A stretch of 64,000 nucleotides of DNA from an uncultured Aquimarina sp. (GTDB lineage Bacteria > Bacteroidota > Bacteroidia > Flavobacteriales > Flavobacteriaceae), in contig CANMKX010000002.1 of assembly GCA_947498595.1 (NCBI GenBank), positions 269,343-333,342 on the forward strand, in the 5' to 3' direction. Positions 1-10,063 of the stretch are shown piece after piece. Under the pieces are notes generated by a model. The model was given only the letters and a program-made list of their open reading frames with translations, made no database searches and had not been told where the DNA came from. The position numbers and the translations under genes were made by a program. Positions within the stretch are counted from its first letter, which is position 1. Each line of letters begins with the position of its first letter.

Positions 1-1
1 A

Positions 2-1492
2 ACCTCAGATGCTTTTAAATCCTTCACTGATTCTAAAGGAATTAAAAGTGAATTATTCATTTCTACTTTTTCTAAAAACATTGCTGATAAAGAATATACA
101 AGTGCTGTTGCTTTATCATCTGATATCATCGAAATACTAGAAGAGTCTAATGCTATTCACAAAAAAAACCAAGAATGGGATAAAGTTATATGGGGGAAAG
201 TTCACAATATCTCTTATGATTTAATCAAACCAGCAGGAAAAGGATCTATTGTAGATAATAAAGGAATGTATTGGTGGCTTACTTTTGGGTTAGGTATTAT
301 AGGTTCCTTATTATTTATATTGCCTAATATCGTATTACTTGGAGCTCCTGGTATCAAAAACAATGGAATTTTCTTAAATGCTGCTACTAATAGAGGTTGG
401 ATTGGAATTATTGCATTTATTTATTTGGTAGGTTTCTATCTATTATTATACTTCCGTCCAGAATATATTGTTAATTGGACATATATTTTAGATCCGATTA
501 GCGCTAGCCTTAGTGGAGGTTTAGCTAGCCAATGGTTCTTATATGGTTTTTTATATTGTACTGTAATGCTCGTTATGGGAGTACGTATGTATATAAAATA
601 TCGTCACAATATGTATCAAATTGTAAGAACTACAGCGGTATTATTTTTCCAAATTGGTTTTGCTTTTCTAATTCCAGAAATATTAGTTCGTTTTAACAAA
701 CCATATTTTGATTTTAAAAATGCATTCCCATTAGACTATGATTTCTTCTTTGATTGGAATATCAATAATTTAATAAATAGTGGTGGTCTAGGTGTATTTA
801 TGCTTGTATGGGGAATTGTATTAACGCTTGTTATTGTTCCTGTAATGGTTTATTTCTTCGGAAAAAGATGGTATTGTTCATGGGTTTGTGGATGTGGTGG
901 TCTTGCTGAAACATTAGGAGATCCTTATCGTCAATTATCTAGTAAAAGACTTGTTGCATGGAAAATAGAACGTTGGTTAATCCATAGTGTTCTTGTATTT
1001 TCTCTTGTAATGACAGCTTTTACATTATATAGCTTCTTTACAGATCAACCCACTTTACTTGGTATCAAGACACAAGATATTCAATTTTACTACGGATTCT
1101 TAATAGGTTCATGGTTCTCAGGTGTAATTGGTACTGGTTTCTATCCTATTTTAGGAAATCGTACATGGTGTCGATTTGGTTGTCCACTTGCTGCTTATTT
1201 AGGTTTAGTACAACGTTTCAAATCTAGATTTAGAATCACAACTAACGGAGGACAGTGTATTTCTTGTGGTAATTGCTCTACATATTGCGAACAAGGTATT
1301 GATGTAAGAGCTTATGCTCAAAAAGGAGAAAATATAGTACGTTCAAGCTGTGTAGGTTGTGGAGTATGTTCTGCTGTATGTCCTCGTGGAGTATTAAAAT
1401 TAGAAAATGGCCCTGAAGATGGACGTATCAACCCTACAGATGTACTTTTAGGAAATGACGTTAATTTAATGGACTTAGTTAATAAAAAATAA
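2..1492 (+). CDS. Membrane 4Fe-4S binding protein (NapH/NosR-like polyferredoxin), 5'-truncated by window edge
   Basis: The frame stays open upstream of the listed ATG (266) to the window start (...KVIWGKVHNISYDLIKPAGKGSIVDNKGMYWW). Multiple TM segments, WYCSWVCGCGG, and CISCGNCSTYCEQG / CVGCGVCSAVCPRG ferredoxin motifs. Confidence 0.75.
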   Translation, partial: TSDAFKSFTDSKGIKSELFISTFSKNIADKEYTSAVALSSDIIEILEESNAIHKKNQEWDKVIWGKVHNISYDLIKPAGKGSIVDNKGMYWWLTFGLGIIGSLLFILPNIVLLGAPGIKNNGIFLNAATNRGWIGIIAFIYLVGFYLLLYFRPEYIVNWTYILDPISASLSGGLASQWFLYGFLYCTVMLVMGVRMYIKYRHNMYQIVRTTAVLFFQIGFAFLIPEILVRFNKPYFDFKNAFPLDYDFFFDWNINNLINSGGLGVFMLVWGIVLTLVIVPVMVYFFGKRWYCSWVCGCGGLAETLGDPYRQLSSKRLVAWKIERWLIHSVLVFSLVMTAFTLYSFFTDQPTLLGIKTQDIQFYYGFLIGSWFSGVIGTGFYPILGNRTWCRFGCPLAAYLGLVQRFKSRFRITTNGGQCISCGNCSTYCEQGIDVRAYAQKGENIVRSSCVGCGVCSAVCPRGVLKLENGPEDGRINPTDVLLGNDVNLMDLVNKK

Positions 1493-1525
1493 AAAAAACT
1501 CATAAATATCTAATAAACAATAAAT

Positions 1526-1556
1526 TCCAAAGGCTTAAAAAACCTTTGGATTTTTT
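1526..1556 (+). terminator. Rho-independent terminator
   Basis: tccaaagg...cctttgga stem followed by T-run. Confidence 0.7.
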
Positions 1557-1608
1557 GTTAGGTATATAGAATCCAATCGTCTAAGAATTGACATTCTAAT
1601 AATTCACT

Positions 1609-2097
1609 ATGTTATACAGACTTATCATACCATATCTTTTTGCAATGATTATAGGTTCTGGACAACACTCTAGCTACACAAAAGAATATCATAGAGAATA
1701 TTATCCAACAGGAGAGATTAAAGCTGAAGGATGGATAATGGGTGAAAAAAAAATAAACTTTTGGATTTATTATCATCAAAATGGAAATATAGCTCAAAAA
1801 GGCCATTTTTTAAATAATCAAAAAAATGGATATTGGTTCTTTTACTCCACTAATAATATTCTTAAAAAAGAAGGACATTATATTAATGATAAAGCCGAAA
1901 AATGGTGGGTTATCTATGATTCAACATTAGATTTAACCAAAAAATGTCAATACAAAAATAATAAAAGAGACGGTTTTTGTTTACTTTACAAAAAAAACAA
2001 ACTCTTTAAAGCTGAGCGTTATATGAGTGATTTAAAAACTGGTGAATGGACAGATCTCTTAAGTTTCAAAAAAGACAATCCTAATATCTCTTTATAA
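1609..2097 (+). CDS. MORN-like repeat (YwqK-family antitoxin-like) protein
   Basis: Repeated YYPTGEIKAEG / YYHQNGNIAQKGHFLNNQKNGYW / YINDKAEKWW motifs. Confidence 0.65.
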   Translation: MLYRLIIPYLFAMIIGSGQHSSYTKEYHREYYPTGEIKAEGWIMGEKKINFWIYYHQNGNIAQKGHFLNNQKNGYWFFYSTNNILKKEGHYINDKAEKWWVIYDSTLDLTKKCQYKNNKRDGFCLLYKKNKLFKAERYMSDLKTGEWTDLLSFKKDNPNISL

Positions 2098-2789
2098 TGC
2101 AATCAAATATAAAAGTTATTATTCCTGCATATAATGAAGAGGATTCTATAAAACACGTCATTGCAGAAATTCCAAAGTTAGTTTCAGAAATTATAGTAGT
2201 TAATAATAATTCTACTGATAATACAGCTACTGTAGCTCAAGAAGCTGGAGCTACTGTATTACTAGAAACAAATAAAGGATATGGTAATGCTTGTTTAAAA
2301 GGATTAAATTATATAACCAATCAAATAGAAAAACCTGATATTATTGTTTTTCTTGATGGTGATTATAGTGACTACCCTGAAGAATTGACAAAAATCATTG
2401 CTCCAATTATAGATGATGATATTGATTTTGTAATTGGATCTAGAGATAAAGAATTAAGAGAGGATGGTTCTATGACATTTCCTCAAATTTTTGGAAATTG
2501 GTTAGCAACAAACCTAATGCGTCTTTTTTTTCGTGCAAAATTTACAGATTTAGGCCCATTTAGAGCTATCAAATATGAAAAATTGATCGCACTCGAAATG
2601 AAAGATAAAACGTATGGATGGACCGTAGAAATGCAATTAAAAGCATTAAAAAAGAAATATACGTATACAGAAATACCTGTTTCATACAAAAAAAGAATAG
2701 GCGTCTCAAAAGTTTCAGGAACCATAAAAGGTGCTATCTTTGCAGGCGTTAAGATATTAAGTTGGATTTTTAAATATAGTTTTAAATAA
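2097..2789 (+). CDS. Family 2 glycosyltransferase (dolichyl-phosphate mannosyltransferase-like)
   Basis: VIIPAYNEEDSIKHVI..., FLDGDYSDYPEE. Confidence 0.85.
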   Translation: MQSNIKVIIPAYNEEDSIKHVIAEIPKLVSEIIVVNNNSTDNTATVAQEAGATVLLETNKGYGNACLKGLNYITNQIEKPDIIVFLDGDYSDYPEELTKIIAPIIDDDIDFVIGSRDKELREDGSMTFPQIFGNWLATNLMRLFFRAKFTDLGPFRAIKYEKLIALEMKDKTYGWTVEMQLKALKKKYTYTEIPVSYKKRIGVSKVSGTIKGAIFAGVKILSWIFKYSFK

Positions 2790-4261
2790 TGGACATTGCC
2801 ATTATCAGTGTATACACCGCAGCTCTACTTGTAATCTTTTTTTACAGTTTAGCACAATTGAATTTACTTTTCAATTACCTAAAGTCAAGAAAACAACCCG
2901 ATGACAGTCCAACTTTTGACTTCTCTAAAAAAGAAGAAATCCCAGTTGTGACTATACAACTTCCTGTATACAATGAGATGTATGTTATGGAACGTCTTCT
3001 TAACAATATTGCTCTCATTGAATATCCTAAAGATAAATTAGAGATTCAAGTTTTAGATGATTCTACAGATGAATCTGTAGCTACTACTGCTGCACATATT
3101 AAACGTTTGCATGAAACAGGTCTAGATATCAAACATATTTGTCGCGTTGATCGTTCTGGTTTCAAAGCAGGAGCTCTTAAAGAAGGTTTAAAAATCGCTA
3201 AAGGTGAATATATTGCCATCTTTGATGCTGATTTTCTACCTGGAGAAAAATGGCTTTTACAAACTATTCCTTACTTTAAGGATGACAACATTGGTGTAGT
3301 TCAAACGCGTTGGGGACATATTAACAGAGATTATTCTATGTTAACTAAAATTCAAGCTTTTGCTTTGGATTTTCATTTCACAATGGAACAAGTTGGCCGT
3401 AACTTTAAAGATCATTTCATTAACTTTAACGGAACTGCTGGAGTATGGAGAAAAACTTGTATCGAAAGTGCAGGAAATTGGCAAGGAGATACGCTTACTG
3501 AGGATTTAGATTTAAGTTATAGAGCACAATTAAAAAAATGGAAATTCAAATATCTTGAAGATGTTGAAACTCCTGCTGAATTACCTGTTGTTATCAGTGC
3601 TGCTCGTTCACAACAATTTAGGTGGAATAAAGGTGCTGCTGAAAATTTTCAAAAGTTATTTTGGAAACTATTAAAAGATAAAACAGTCCCGTTAAAAACT
3701 AAATTTCATAGCTTCTTTCACCTCTTGAATAGTAGTATGTTTTTATTGGTATTGCTAGTAGCTGTATTAAGCGTTCCTGTTATGTATATTAAAAACAGTA
3801 ATCCATTATTTAGCTGGTATTTTAATGTAATTGCATTTTTTGCATCTAGTACTTTAATTTTCTTTATCTGCTATTGGTTTACATTTAAACGTATACACGG
3901 CGCTGGTTTTTGGAATTTCTTAGAATATGTGAAATTATTTTTTACTTTTTTCTCTGTTGCAATGGGATTCTCTGTTCATAATTCAATGGCTGTCTTAGAA
4001 GGACATTTTGGAAAGAAAAGTGAATTTGTACGTACGCCTAAATTCAATATCAATACCCTAAAGGATTCTTGGAAAGAAAATAAATATATCAATAAAAATA
4101 TATCTGGTAACACTATCATTGAAGCATTGTTAATGGGCTATTTTGGTTTTGCCTTATACAGCGCTTTTATATTACAAGATTTTGGTTTATTCGTATTTCA
4201 TATTATGTTATTCTTAGGGTTTTCATTTGTATTCTTTAAATCTATAACATCTAAAATGTGA
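2789..4261 (+). CDS. Cellulose synthase/ceramide glucosyltransferase-like family 2 glycosyltransferase, membrane
   Basis: TIQLPVYNE, DADF, TLTEDLDLSYRAQLKKW, QQFRWNKGA; C-terminal TM segments. Confidence 0.85.
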   Translation: MDIAIISVYTAALLVIFFYSLAQLNLLFNYLKSRKQPDDSPTFDFSKKEEIPVVTIQLPVYNEMYVMERLLNNIALIEYPKDKLEIQVLDDSTDESVATTAAHIKRLHETGLDIKHICRVDRSGFKAGALKEGLKIAKGEYIAIFDADFLPGEKWLLQTIPYFKDDNIGVVQTRWGHINRDYSMLTKIQAFALDFHFTMEQVGRNFKDHFINFNGTAGVWRKTCIESAGNWQGDTLTEDLDLSYRAQLKKWKFKYLEDVETPAELPVVISAARSQQFRWNKGAAENFQKLFWKLLKDKTVPLKTKFHSFFHLLNSSMFLLVLLVAVLSVPVMYIKNSNPLFSWYFNVIAFFASSTLIFFICYWFTFKRIHGAGFWNFLEYVKLFFTFFSVAMGFSVHNSMAVLEGHFGKKSEFVRTPKFNINTLKDSWKENKYINKNISGNTIIEALLMGYFGFALYSAFILQDFGLFVFHIMLFLGFSFVFFKSITSKM

Positions 4262-5661
4262 TTCTTAATCTATGGAAATATAATCGTCTCTCTCTTGTAT
4301 TTATTTTTACATTAATAGTATTTTATCTTAGTTTTTCTTTTACAGAAAGAACTGATGTATTTAAAATAATAACACTTTGGGGCGCCTTATTTTTCATTAC
4401 TCATAAACTCATAAAAATCAATGCTAATCAAGTATCGTTTTTAGCTGCTCTAGCATTGATTTTTCGATTGTTATTTTTAATTTCAATTCCAAATTTATCA
4501 CAAGATTTTTATCGATTTATCTGGGATGGAAGAATGTTGTTAAATGGATATAATCCATACCTCTATCTCCCAGAAGATTTTATAACTAATGGTAATTTTG
4601 TTATTAATCAAGCAAAGGAATTACATCAAGGAATGGGAGAATTGAATGCTAGTCATTTCACCAATTATCCTCCTGTAAGTCAATTTTGCTATTGGGTAGC
4701 AGCCGTTATCTCTGGAAACAATATAATAGGTGCCGCAATTGTGCTACGCTCATTAATTATTCTAGCTGACATCGGTACTTTCTTCTTCGGAAAAAAGCTT
4801 TTAAAATCTTTAAATTTACCTGAGCATAGAATATTTTGGTACATCCTTAATCCATTTGTAATTATTGAGTTAACAGGCAATTTACATTTTGAAGCAGTAA
4901 TGGTTTTCTTTTTAATTTGGACCATTTATTTATTACACAAAGGATATTGGTATTGGGCTGCAATGGCTCTTGCGTTATCGATATCTGTTAAACTGATTCC
5001 TTTATTATTTCTTCCTTTATTTTTTCAAAAATTCATTTTTAAAGAAAATAATGTATCCTTGTTTAAAGGTGGTTTAAAACTTAGTTATTTTTATATCATA
5101 ACAATCACCACGACGATTCTTTTATTCGCTCCTTTTTTATCCTCAACTTTCATCGCTAATTTTAGTAAAACAATAAGTCTTTGGTTTCAAAATTTCGAAT
5201 TCAATGCTAGTATATACTATATTATTCGCGAAATCGGTTATCAAATAGTTGGTTGGAATATTATAGGTTCTGTTGGTAAGATACTGCCGTTAATAGTTAT
5301 TTTTATACTTTTATGTTTAACTTTTTTCAGGAAGAATCGATCTACTATTCAATTAATTACTGTTATGGTATTGGGGATTTCTAGCTACTATTTTTTATCA
5401 ACAACTGTTCACCCTTGGTATATTGCTGTTCCTTTATCTCTTTGTATCTTTACCAGATATAGATATCCCGTTGTATGGTCTTTGGTTATTATTTTAAGTT
5501 ATACAGCTTATATCGACCCTCATTTTAAAGAAAATTTATGGATGGTTGGATTAGAATATTTAATTGTCTTTTCTATTTTTACTTTAGAAATTTTTAATCA
5601 AACTTCAAAACTAACATTTATTGAATCTAAATTTCAAAAAAATAATCAGACGGATTCTTAG
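4258..5661 (+). CDS. Polytopic membrane glycosyltransferase (GT87/mannosyltransferase-like)
   Basis: Many TM helices, DFYRFIWDGRMLLNGYNPYLY, VHPWYIAVPLSL; 4-bp overlap with preceding gene. Confidence 0.7.
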   Translation: MILNLWKYNRLSLVFIFTLIVFYLSFSFTERTDVFKIITLWGALFFITHKLIKINANQVSFLAALALIFRLLFLISIPNLSQDFYRFIWDGRMLLNGYNPYLYLPEDFITNGNFVINQAKELHQGMGELNASHFTNYPPVSQFCYWVAAVISGNNIIGAAIVLRSLIILADIGTFFFGKKLLKSLNLPEHRIFWYILNPFVIIELTGNLHFEAVMVFFLIWTIYLLHKGYWYWAAMALALSISVKLIPLLFLPLFFQKFIFKENNVSLFKGGLKLSYFYIITITTTILLFAPFLSSTFIANFSKTISLWFQNFEFNASIYYIIREIGYQIVGWNIIGSVGKILPLIVIFILLCLTFFRKNRSTIQLITVMVLGISSYYFLSTTVHPWYIAVPLSLCIFTRYRYPVVWSLVIILSYTAYIDPHFKENLWMVGLEYLIVFSIFTLEIFNQTSKLTFIESKFQKNNQTDS

Positions 5662-6442
5662 AGTCATTCTAGGCTTGGTTGTTCTTAATCTTTTATTTTT
5701 AATTTTTCTATATTTTAGTCAGGATCGTTTTTATTTCAATCCAAAAATTCTAGACAAAGATTATAAGTACTCATTTAAAGAGTCTTTTGAAGAAATCAAT
5801 ATACCTGTTACAAAAGATATAAATTTAAACGCTCTATTATTTAAAACAGATAGTATACAAAAAGGAGTCATACTTTATTTTCATGGAAATGCTGGAGCAA
5901 TACATGATTGGGGAAAACGTGCCCCCCTTTATACCGAGAATGGATATGATGTCTTATTTGTAGATTATAGAGGGTACGGAAAAAGTGATGGTTTTTATTC
6001 TGAAGAACCTCAATTATATAATGACGCACAAAAGGTATATGATTTTTTAAAAACCCGTTATCAAGAAAATCAAATTATTGTTTTAGGTTTTTCACTTGGT
6101 TCTGGATTTGCTTCATATACAGCTGCACATAACAACCCTAAGTTATTAATCTTAGAAGCTCCATATTATTCCTGGGAAAGCCTTATTCACAACATATCTT
6201 CTGTACCTAAATTCTTAATTAATTATGAAATACCTTCATATCAATTTTTAGCAAAGGTTACTTGTAATATTGAAATATTACATGGAACAAAAGATTACCT
6301 TATTAAACCTGAAGAGAGTTCTTTACTACTTAAAGAATTATATCCTAAAAAAATCAACTATACTTCTATTGAAGGTGCTGGGCATAATGGCATATACATC
6401 ACCAAACAATATTATGATGAACTAAAAAACATTTTACAATAA
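5621..6442 (+). CDS. Alpha/beta hydrolase
   Basis: YFHGNAGAIHDW, DYRGYGKSDG, VLGFSLGSGFA (GxSxG), GAGHNGI. Confidence 0.85.
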   Translation: MNLNFKKIIRRILRVILGLVVLNLLFLIFLYFSQDRFYFNPKILDKDYKYSFKESFEEINIPVTKDINLNALLFKTDSIQKGVILYFHGNAGAIHDWGKRAPLYTENGYDVLFVDYRGYGKSDGFYSEEPQLYNDAQKVYDFLKTRYQENQIIVLGFSLGSGFASYTAAHNNPKLLILEAPYYSWESLIHNISSVPKFLINYEIPSYQFLAKVTCNIEILHGTKDYLIKPEESSLLLKELYPKKINYTSIEGAGHNGIYITKQYYDELKNILQ

Positions 6443-6479
6443 AAAACCTGGAAACATCTTGTATTTCCAGGTTTTTTTT
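6441..6479. terminator. Bidirectional terminator between convergent genes
   Basis: aaaaaacctggaaa...tttccaggtttttt perfect stem. Confidence 0.85.
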
Positions 6480-6501
6480 AATGTAATTATTTTAAATTGT
6501 C

Positions 6502-7866
6502 TTATTTATTAAGATTTAAAGCATTGACATTTTTACCTATTTTATATCCTTGTTCTAATCCTAAATTGATAGCTTCCATATAGTGAATTCCTCCATATAA
6601 TCTAGAAATAGCAGCTTCCTCAGCCATTTCATAGAAATTTTTATATGTACGTGGTATTCCGTTTATATCCTTTCTATTCTCATGTGTTCTATCTACAAAT
6701 CCTTTGTCTCCACCAAACAGATCTGTCATAATTTCTGCTAAAGCTCCAGATTGTACCGAGTGTCCCGAAGTATATTCTGGAAATGGAGGAGTAGATAATA
6801 CTGATTTCCATTTTACATCTATATATGCATTGATATAGGTAATTGGTCTAGGGTAAACTGTTTTATATTTCGTTTTCCAACAAGAAATAAATGCATCTGA
6901 AACTCCTATACCTAATTTAGCAAAGGCTTCTGCTGCCAAATCTAATTTAGCATTATTTCTTTTTATCAATTGATTTAAAATTGAAATAGAGTGTCCTGGA
7001 GGTGTTGCTGTTGTAGTTGGGTCATCTGCCCAATATTCTGCTATTACTTGCTGTTCTGGTGTTAAGTTTTCTACTGTGTTATACACGACCTCTGCTGCCT
7101 TATAAAACTCTGATTTACTATCGCTTGAAAATGGTATTGGTTCTCTAGGTTGTGTTCCTTCAACATTTGCTGTTAAAAAAGGTCTATTTGTTCCCCAATA
7201 TGGTTGCAAAGCTGCTTGGTATTTTGGAGGTGTTGGCTCCCAATATTGATCACCTACAGGAGATGTATATTCTGGTGGAAAATTATGTAATGATCCATCT
7301 CTTCCCCCATCATTACCTGACCATTGAATAATCTTCTCTGCAGTCTCTTTTGCCAATAAATAAGAGTCTTCATAAATTTCTTCTGAAGTATCTAATATCA
7401 ACTGCTCTTCAAATTTCAATTCTAAGGCCGAAATAGCTCTTAATCTTCTTCCATTCGTGTTTTTATAAAAATATCTTGTCATTTCAGCCAAAACCCCGTT
7501 AGCTACTGCTGGCCAATGATATATTTTATTCTTATCTAGTTCGATATTTATATCTAAACCGTTTAACATTCCTGACATTGACTTTTTATTTGGCATTCCC
7601 CCAACTAATGCCTCATAAAGAGCTACTCCAGTATATCCAAAAGCTCTTGCTGCAACTGGTGGTGTATATCCCTTTGTTTTTGTCGTTAGTGTTTTTATTA
7701 AATCATACCATTCAACCACTACCTGAGATGTATGTGCATTCACAAAGGTTTGCCTAGTAATATCCTTTTCTTTTCGTTCTTTTTCAGAAAAAGATGAAAA
7801 AACAACTATAAGACATAACGCCTTTATCAAATAATTGATTTTTAAGTTAGTAATTCTTTTGTTCAT
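6502..7866 (-). CDS. Vanadium-dependent haloperoxidase / PAP2-superfamily protein
   Basis: KX6RP (KYKTVYPRP), TSGHS, SRX5H (SRLYGGIH) signature triad. Confidence 0.8.
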   Translation of the reverse strand: MNKRITNLKINYLIKALCLIVVFSSFSEKERKEKDITRQTFVNAHTSQVVVEWYDLIKTLTTKTKGYTPPVAARAFGYTGVALYEALVGGMPNKKSMSGMLNGLDINIELDKNKIYHWPAVANGVLAEMTRYFYKNTNGRRLRAISALELKFEEQLILDTSEEIYEDSYLLAKETAEKIIQWSGNDGGRDGSLHNFPPEYTSPVGDQYWEPTPPKYQAALQPYWGTNRPFLTANVEGTQPREPIPFSSDSKSEFYKAAEVVYNTVENLTPEQQVIAEYWADDPTTTATPPGHSISILNQLIKRNNAKLDLAAEAFAKLGIGVSDAFISCWKTKYKTVYPRPITYINAYIDVKWKSVLSTPPFPEYTSGHSVQSGALAEIMTDLFGGDKGFVDRTHENRKDINGIPRTYKNFYEMAEEAAISRLYGGIHYMEAINLGLEQGYKIGKNVNALNLNK

Positions 7867-8170
7867 GTTTCGCTTTTTTTAACTCGTTAAATATATTATT
7901 CGCCAATTAAATTTTAAGTGACTTTAGTCACACTTCTAAGGCTTACTTACACAAAAAAAAATATTATCTTATGTTTTTTCAATAGAGTTTAATCCTTTTA
8001 TTAACTATTAAACAGGGCTATCTCTATCTAATCAGTAGAGTATCAAGTTTTTTGATTGAAATTCTTCAAAAATATTTTCGCAAAATATTTAACAAAAAAT
8101 TATCACAAAAAACATTGTTTTCTATTTTCGATTCATACAATAGTGTCTTTTAATCATTAAAAAGCACAAA

Positions 8171-8197
8171 AAAAGACAAGTATAATACTTGTCTTCT
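8171..8197 (-). terminator. Terminator for rluB-like gene
   Basis: aagacaagta-taa-tacttgtctt, A-run on the left (T-run on minus strand). Confidence 0.7.
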
Positions 8198-8222
8198 TTA
8201 TTTTAAAAATCGTATTTCTTTC

Positions 8223-9059
8223 CTAAGAGTTCTTAAGATTAATTAATTCTTGATTAGTTAATGTTCTCCATCTTCCTCTAGGTAAATCTTTTTTTGTTAA
8301 ACCTGCATACACCACTCTATCTAATCGAATTACATCATACCCTAAATGCTCTAATAATTTTCGTATAATTTCGTTCTTTGAAGATTGAAGTTGAATTCCT
8401 ATTTCTCTTTTACTCGCTCCTTCTACATACGAAATCTCATCTGGCTTGATAAAACCTTCTTTTAATTGCACTCCATTTTCAAGTTTTTGAAGATCTTCAT
8501 ATTTAAAGTTCTTATCCAACTCAACATGAAATATTTTTCGAACTCCACTTTTGTGATGTGTTAATTTTTTCAATAAATCGCTATCATTAGTAAATAATAA
8601 CAATCCTGTTGTATTACGCTCTAATCTTCCTACTGGACTTAATTGAGATTTTGATGCATTTGCTACCAACTGCATTACGGTATTATTCTTTTCAATACTT
8701 GTTGTTGTTAAAAACCCTTTAGGTTTATTCAACAATATGTATTCTTTTTTCTCAGGAGTTATTAATCTCCCATCAAAACGTATTTCATCAGTAAGCTTTA
8801 CTTTATATCCCATTTCGGTAACAGGTTTCCCATTTACCCATACACTACCTGTTTGAATATAGATATCTGCATCTCTTCGAGAACAAACTCCCGAATTTGC
8901 TACATACTTATTTAACCTAATTTCTGTAGGGTTTGTGCTTTTCTTTGGAGTATTCTTCTTTCTAACATCCTCTTTCCCTTTAGGATAAAATTTCTTCTTT
9001 TTTCCATCACCTGTTTTCGATCCAGTATTTTTCCCTCGTGTATTTCCTCCTCGGTTCAT
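8223..9059 (-). CDS. rluB: 23S rRNA pseudouridine synthase, RluB/RsuA family
   Basis: S4 domain (RLNKYVANSGVCSRRDADIYI) and GRLERNTTGLLLFTNDSDL; basic Gly/Lys N-terminus. Confidence 0.85.
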   Translation of the reverse strand: MNRGGNTRGKNTGSKTGDGKKKKFYPKGKEDVRKKNTPKKSTNPTEIRLNKYVANSGVCSRRDADIYIQTGSVWVNGKPVTEMGYKVKLTDEIRFDGRLITPEKKEYILLNKPKGFLTTTSIEKNNTVMQLVANASKSQLSPVGRLERNTTGLLLFTNDSDLLKKLTHHKSGVRKIFHVELDKNFKYEDLQKLENGVQLKEGFIKPDEISYVEGASKREIGIQLQSSKNEIIRKLLEHLGYDVIRLDRVVYAGLTKKDLPRGRWRTLTNQELINLKNS

Positions 9060-9129
9060 GTATTATATTTTTTGCAAAGATAGTTTTTTCCTCTTGATAA
9101 TAATACAAACCTTCTTCTAGTTTATTTAC

Positions 9130-10053
9130 TTAAAATGGTAACTTATTTAAATCTACATTTCCTCCAGAAAATATAACCCCAATTTTTGTGTTTTGAAATT
9201 CCTCTTTATGTTTTAATAAAGCTGCGAAAGCAACAGCACTAGATGGTTCTATTATAATTTTTAATCGTTCCCATACAAGCTTCATTGCTGCAATTATTTC
9301 TATTTCTTCTACTCTTAAAATTCGTTTTACATTTTGTTGTATTATCGGAAAATTAATTACTCCTAATTGAGTTTTTAATCCATCTGCAATCGTATTTGTT
9401 GTTTCATTTTTTTCTATTCTCCCACTTAATAATGACCGATATGCATCATCTACCTCAAAAGGTTCTCCTCCGATTACTTCGCAATTTGTCCCATATTTTT
9501 TTGCGGCTAAAGCAGTTCCTGCAATTAATCCTCCTCCTCCAACTGGAGTGATGATATAATTTAGATCTGGATAATCTTCTAGTAGTTCTACTGCTGCTGA
9601 GCCTTGCCCTATAATCACATCCATATTATCTGAAGGATGTAAAAATACAGCTCCAGTTTCTTTTTGTACCTTAAGAGCTGTAGCCTCTCTATCTTTCAAG
9701 GTTGGAAGGCTCTCTATGATTTTTCCTCCATATCCTTTTACAGCATCTTTTTTTACTTGAGGAGCACTTGATGGCATTACTATATAAGCCTTAACTCCAA
9801 GGCTCTTTGCTGCCAATGATACTGCTTGAGCAAAATTACCAGACGAGTGTGTTACTACTCCCTTTTCTCTTTCTGCTTTTGTTAAGTTTAAAATTGCATA
9901 TGTAGCTCCTCTCATTTTAAATGCTCCCATTCGTTGAAAATTTTCACATTTAAAATAAACATCTGCACCCGAAATCTCATTTAACAATCTTGATTTCAAT
10001 ACAGGAGTACGATGGATATAAGGGTTTATTTTTTTTATAGTATCAAAATACAT
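9130..10053 (-). CDS. PLP-dependent threonine/serine dehydratase or serine racemase-like enzyme
   Basis: KCENFQRMGAFKMRGA PLP-lysine motif, SSGNFAQ, GGGGLIAG. Confidence 0.85.
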   Translation of the reverse strand: MYFDTIKKINPYIHRTPVLKSRLLNEISGADVYFKCENFQRMGAFKMRGATYAILNLTKAEREKGVVTHSSGNFAQAVSLAAKSLGVKAYIVMPSSAPQVKKDAVKGYGGKIIESLPTLKDREATALKVQKETGAVFLHPSDNMDVIIGQGSAAVELLEDYPDLNYIITPVGGGGLIAGTALAAKKYGTNCEVIGGEPFEVDDAYRSLLSGRIEKNETTNTIADGLKTQLGVINFPIIQQNVKRILRVEEIEIIAAMKLVWERLKIIIEPSSAVAFAALLKHKEEFQNTKIGVIFSGGNVDLNKLPF

Positions 10054-10063
10054 TGTTTCTTTT

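Noticed and set aside
1609-2097. Possible toxin-antitoxin system from the YwqK-like protein
   Set aside because: MORN-like repeats alone do not indicate TA function and no toxin gene is adjacent.
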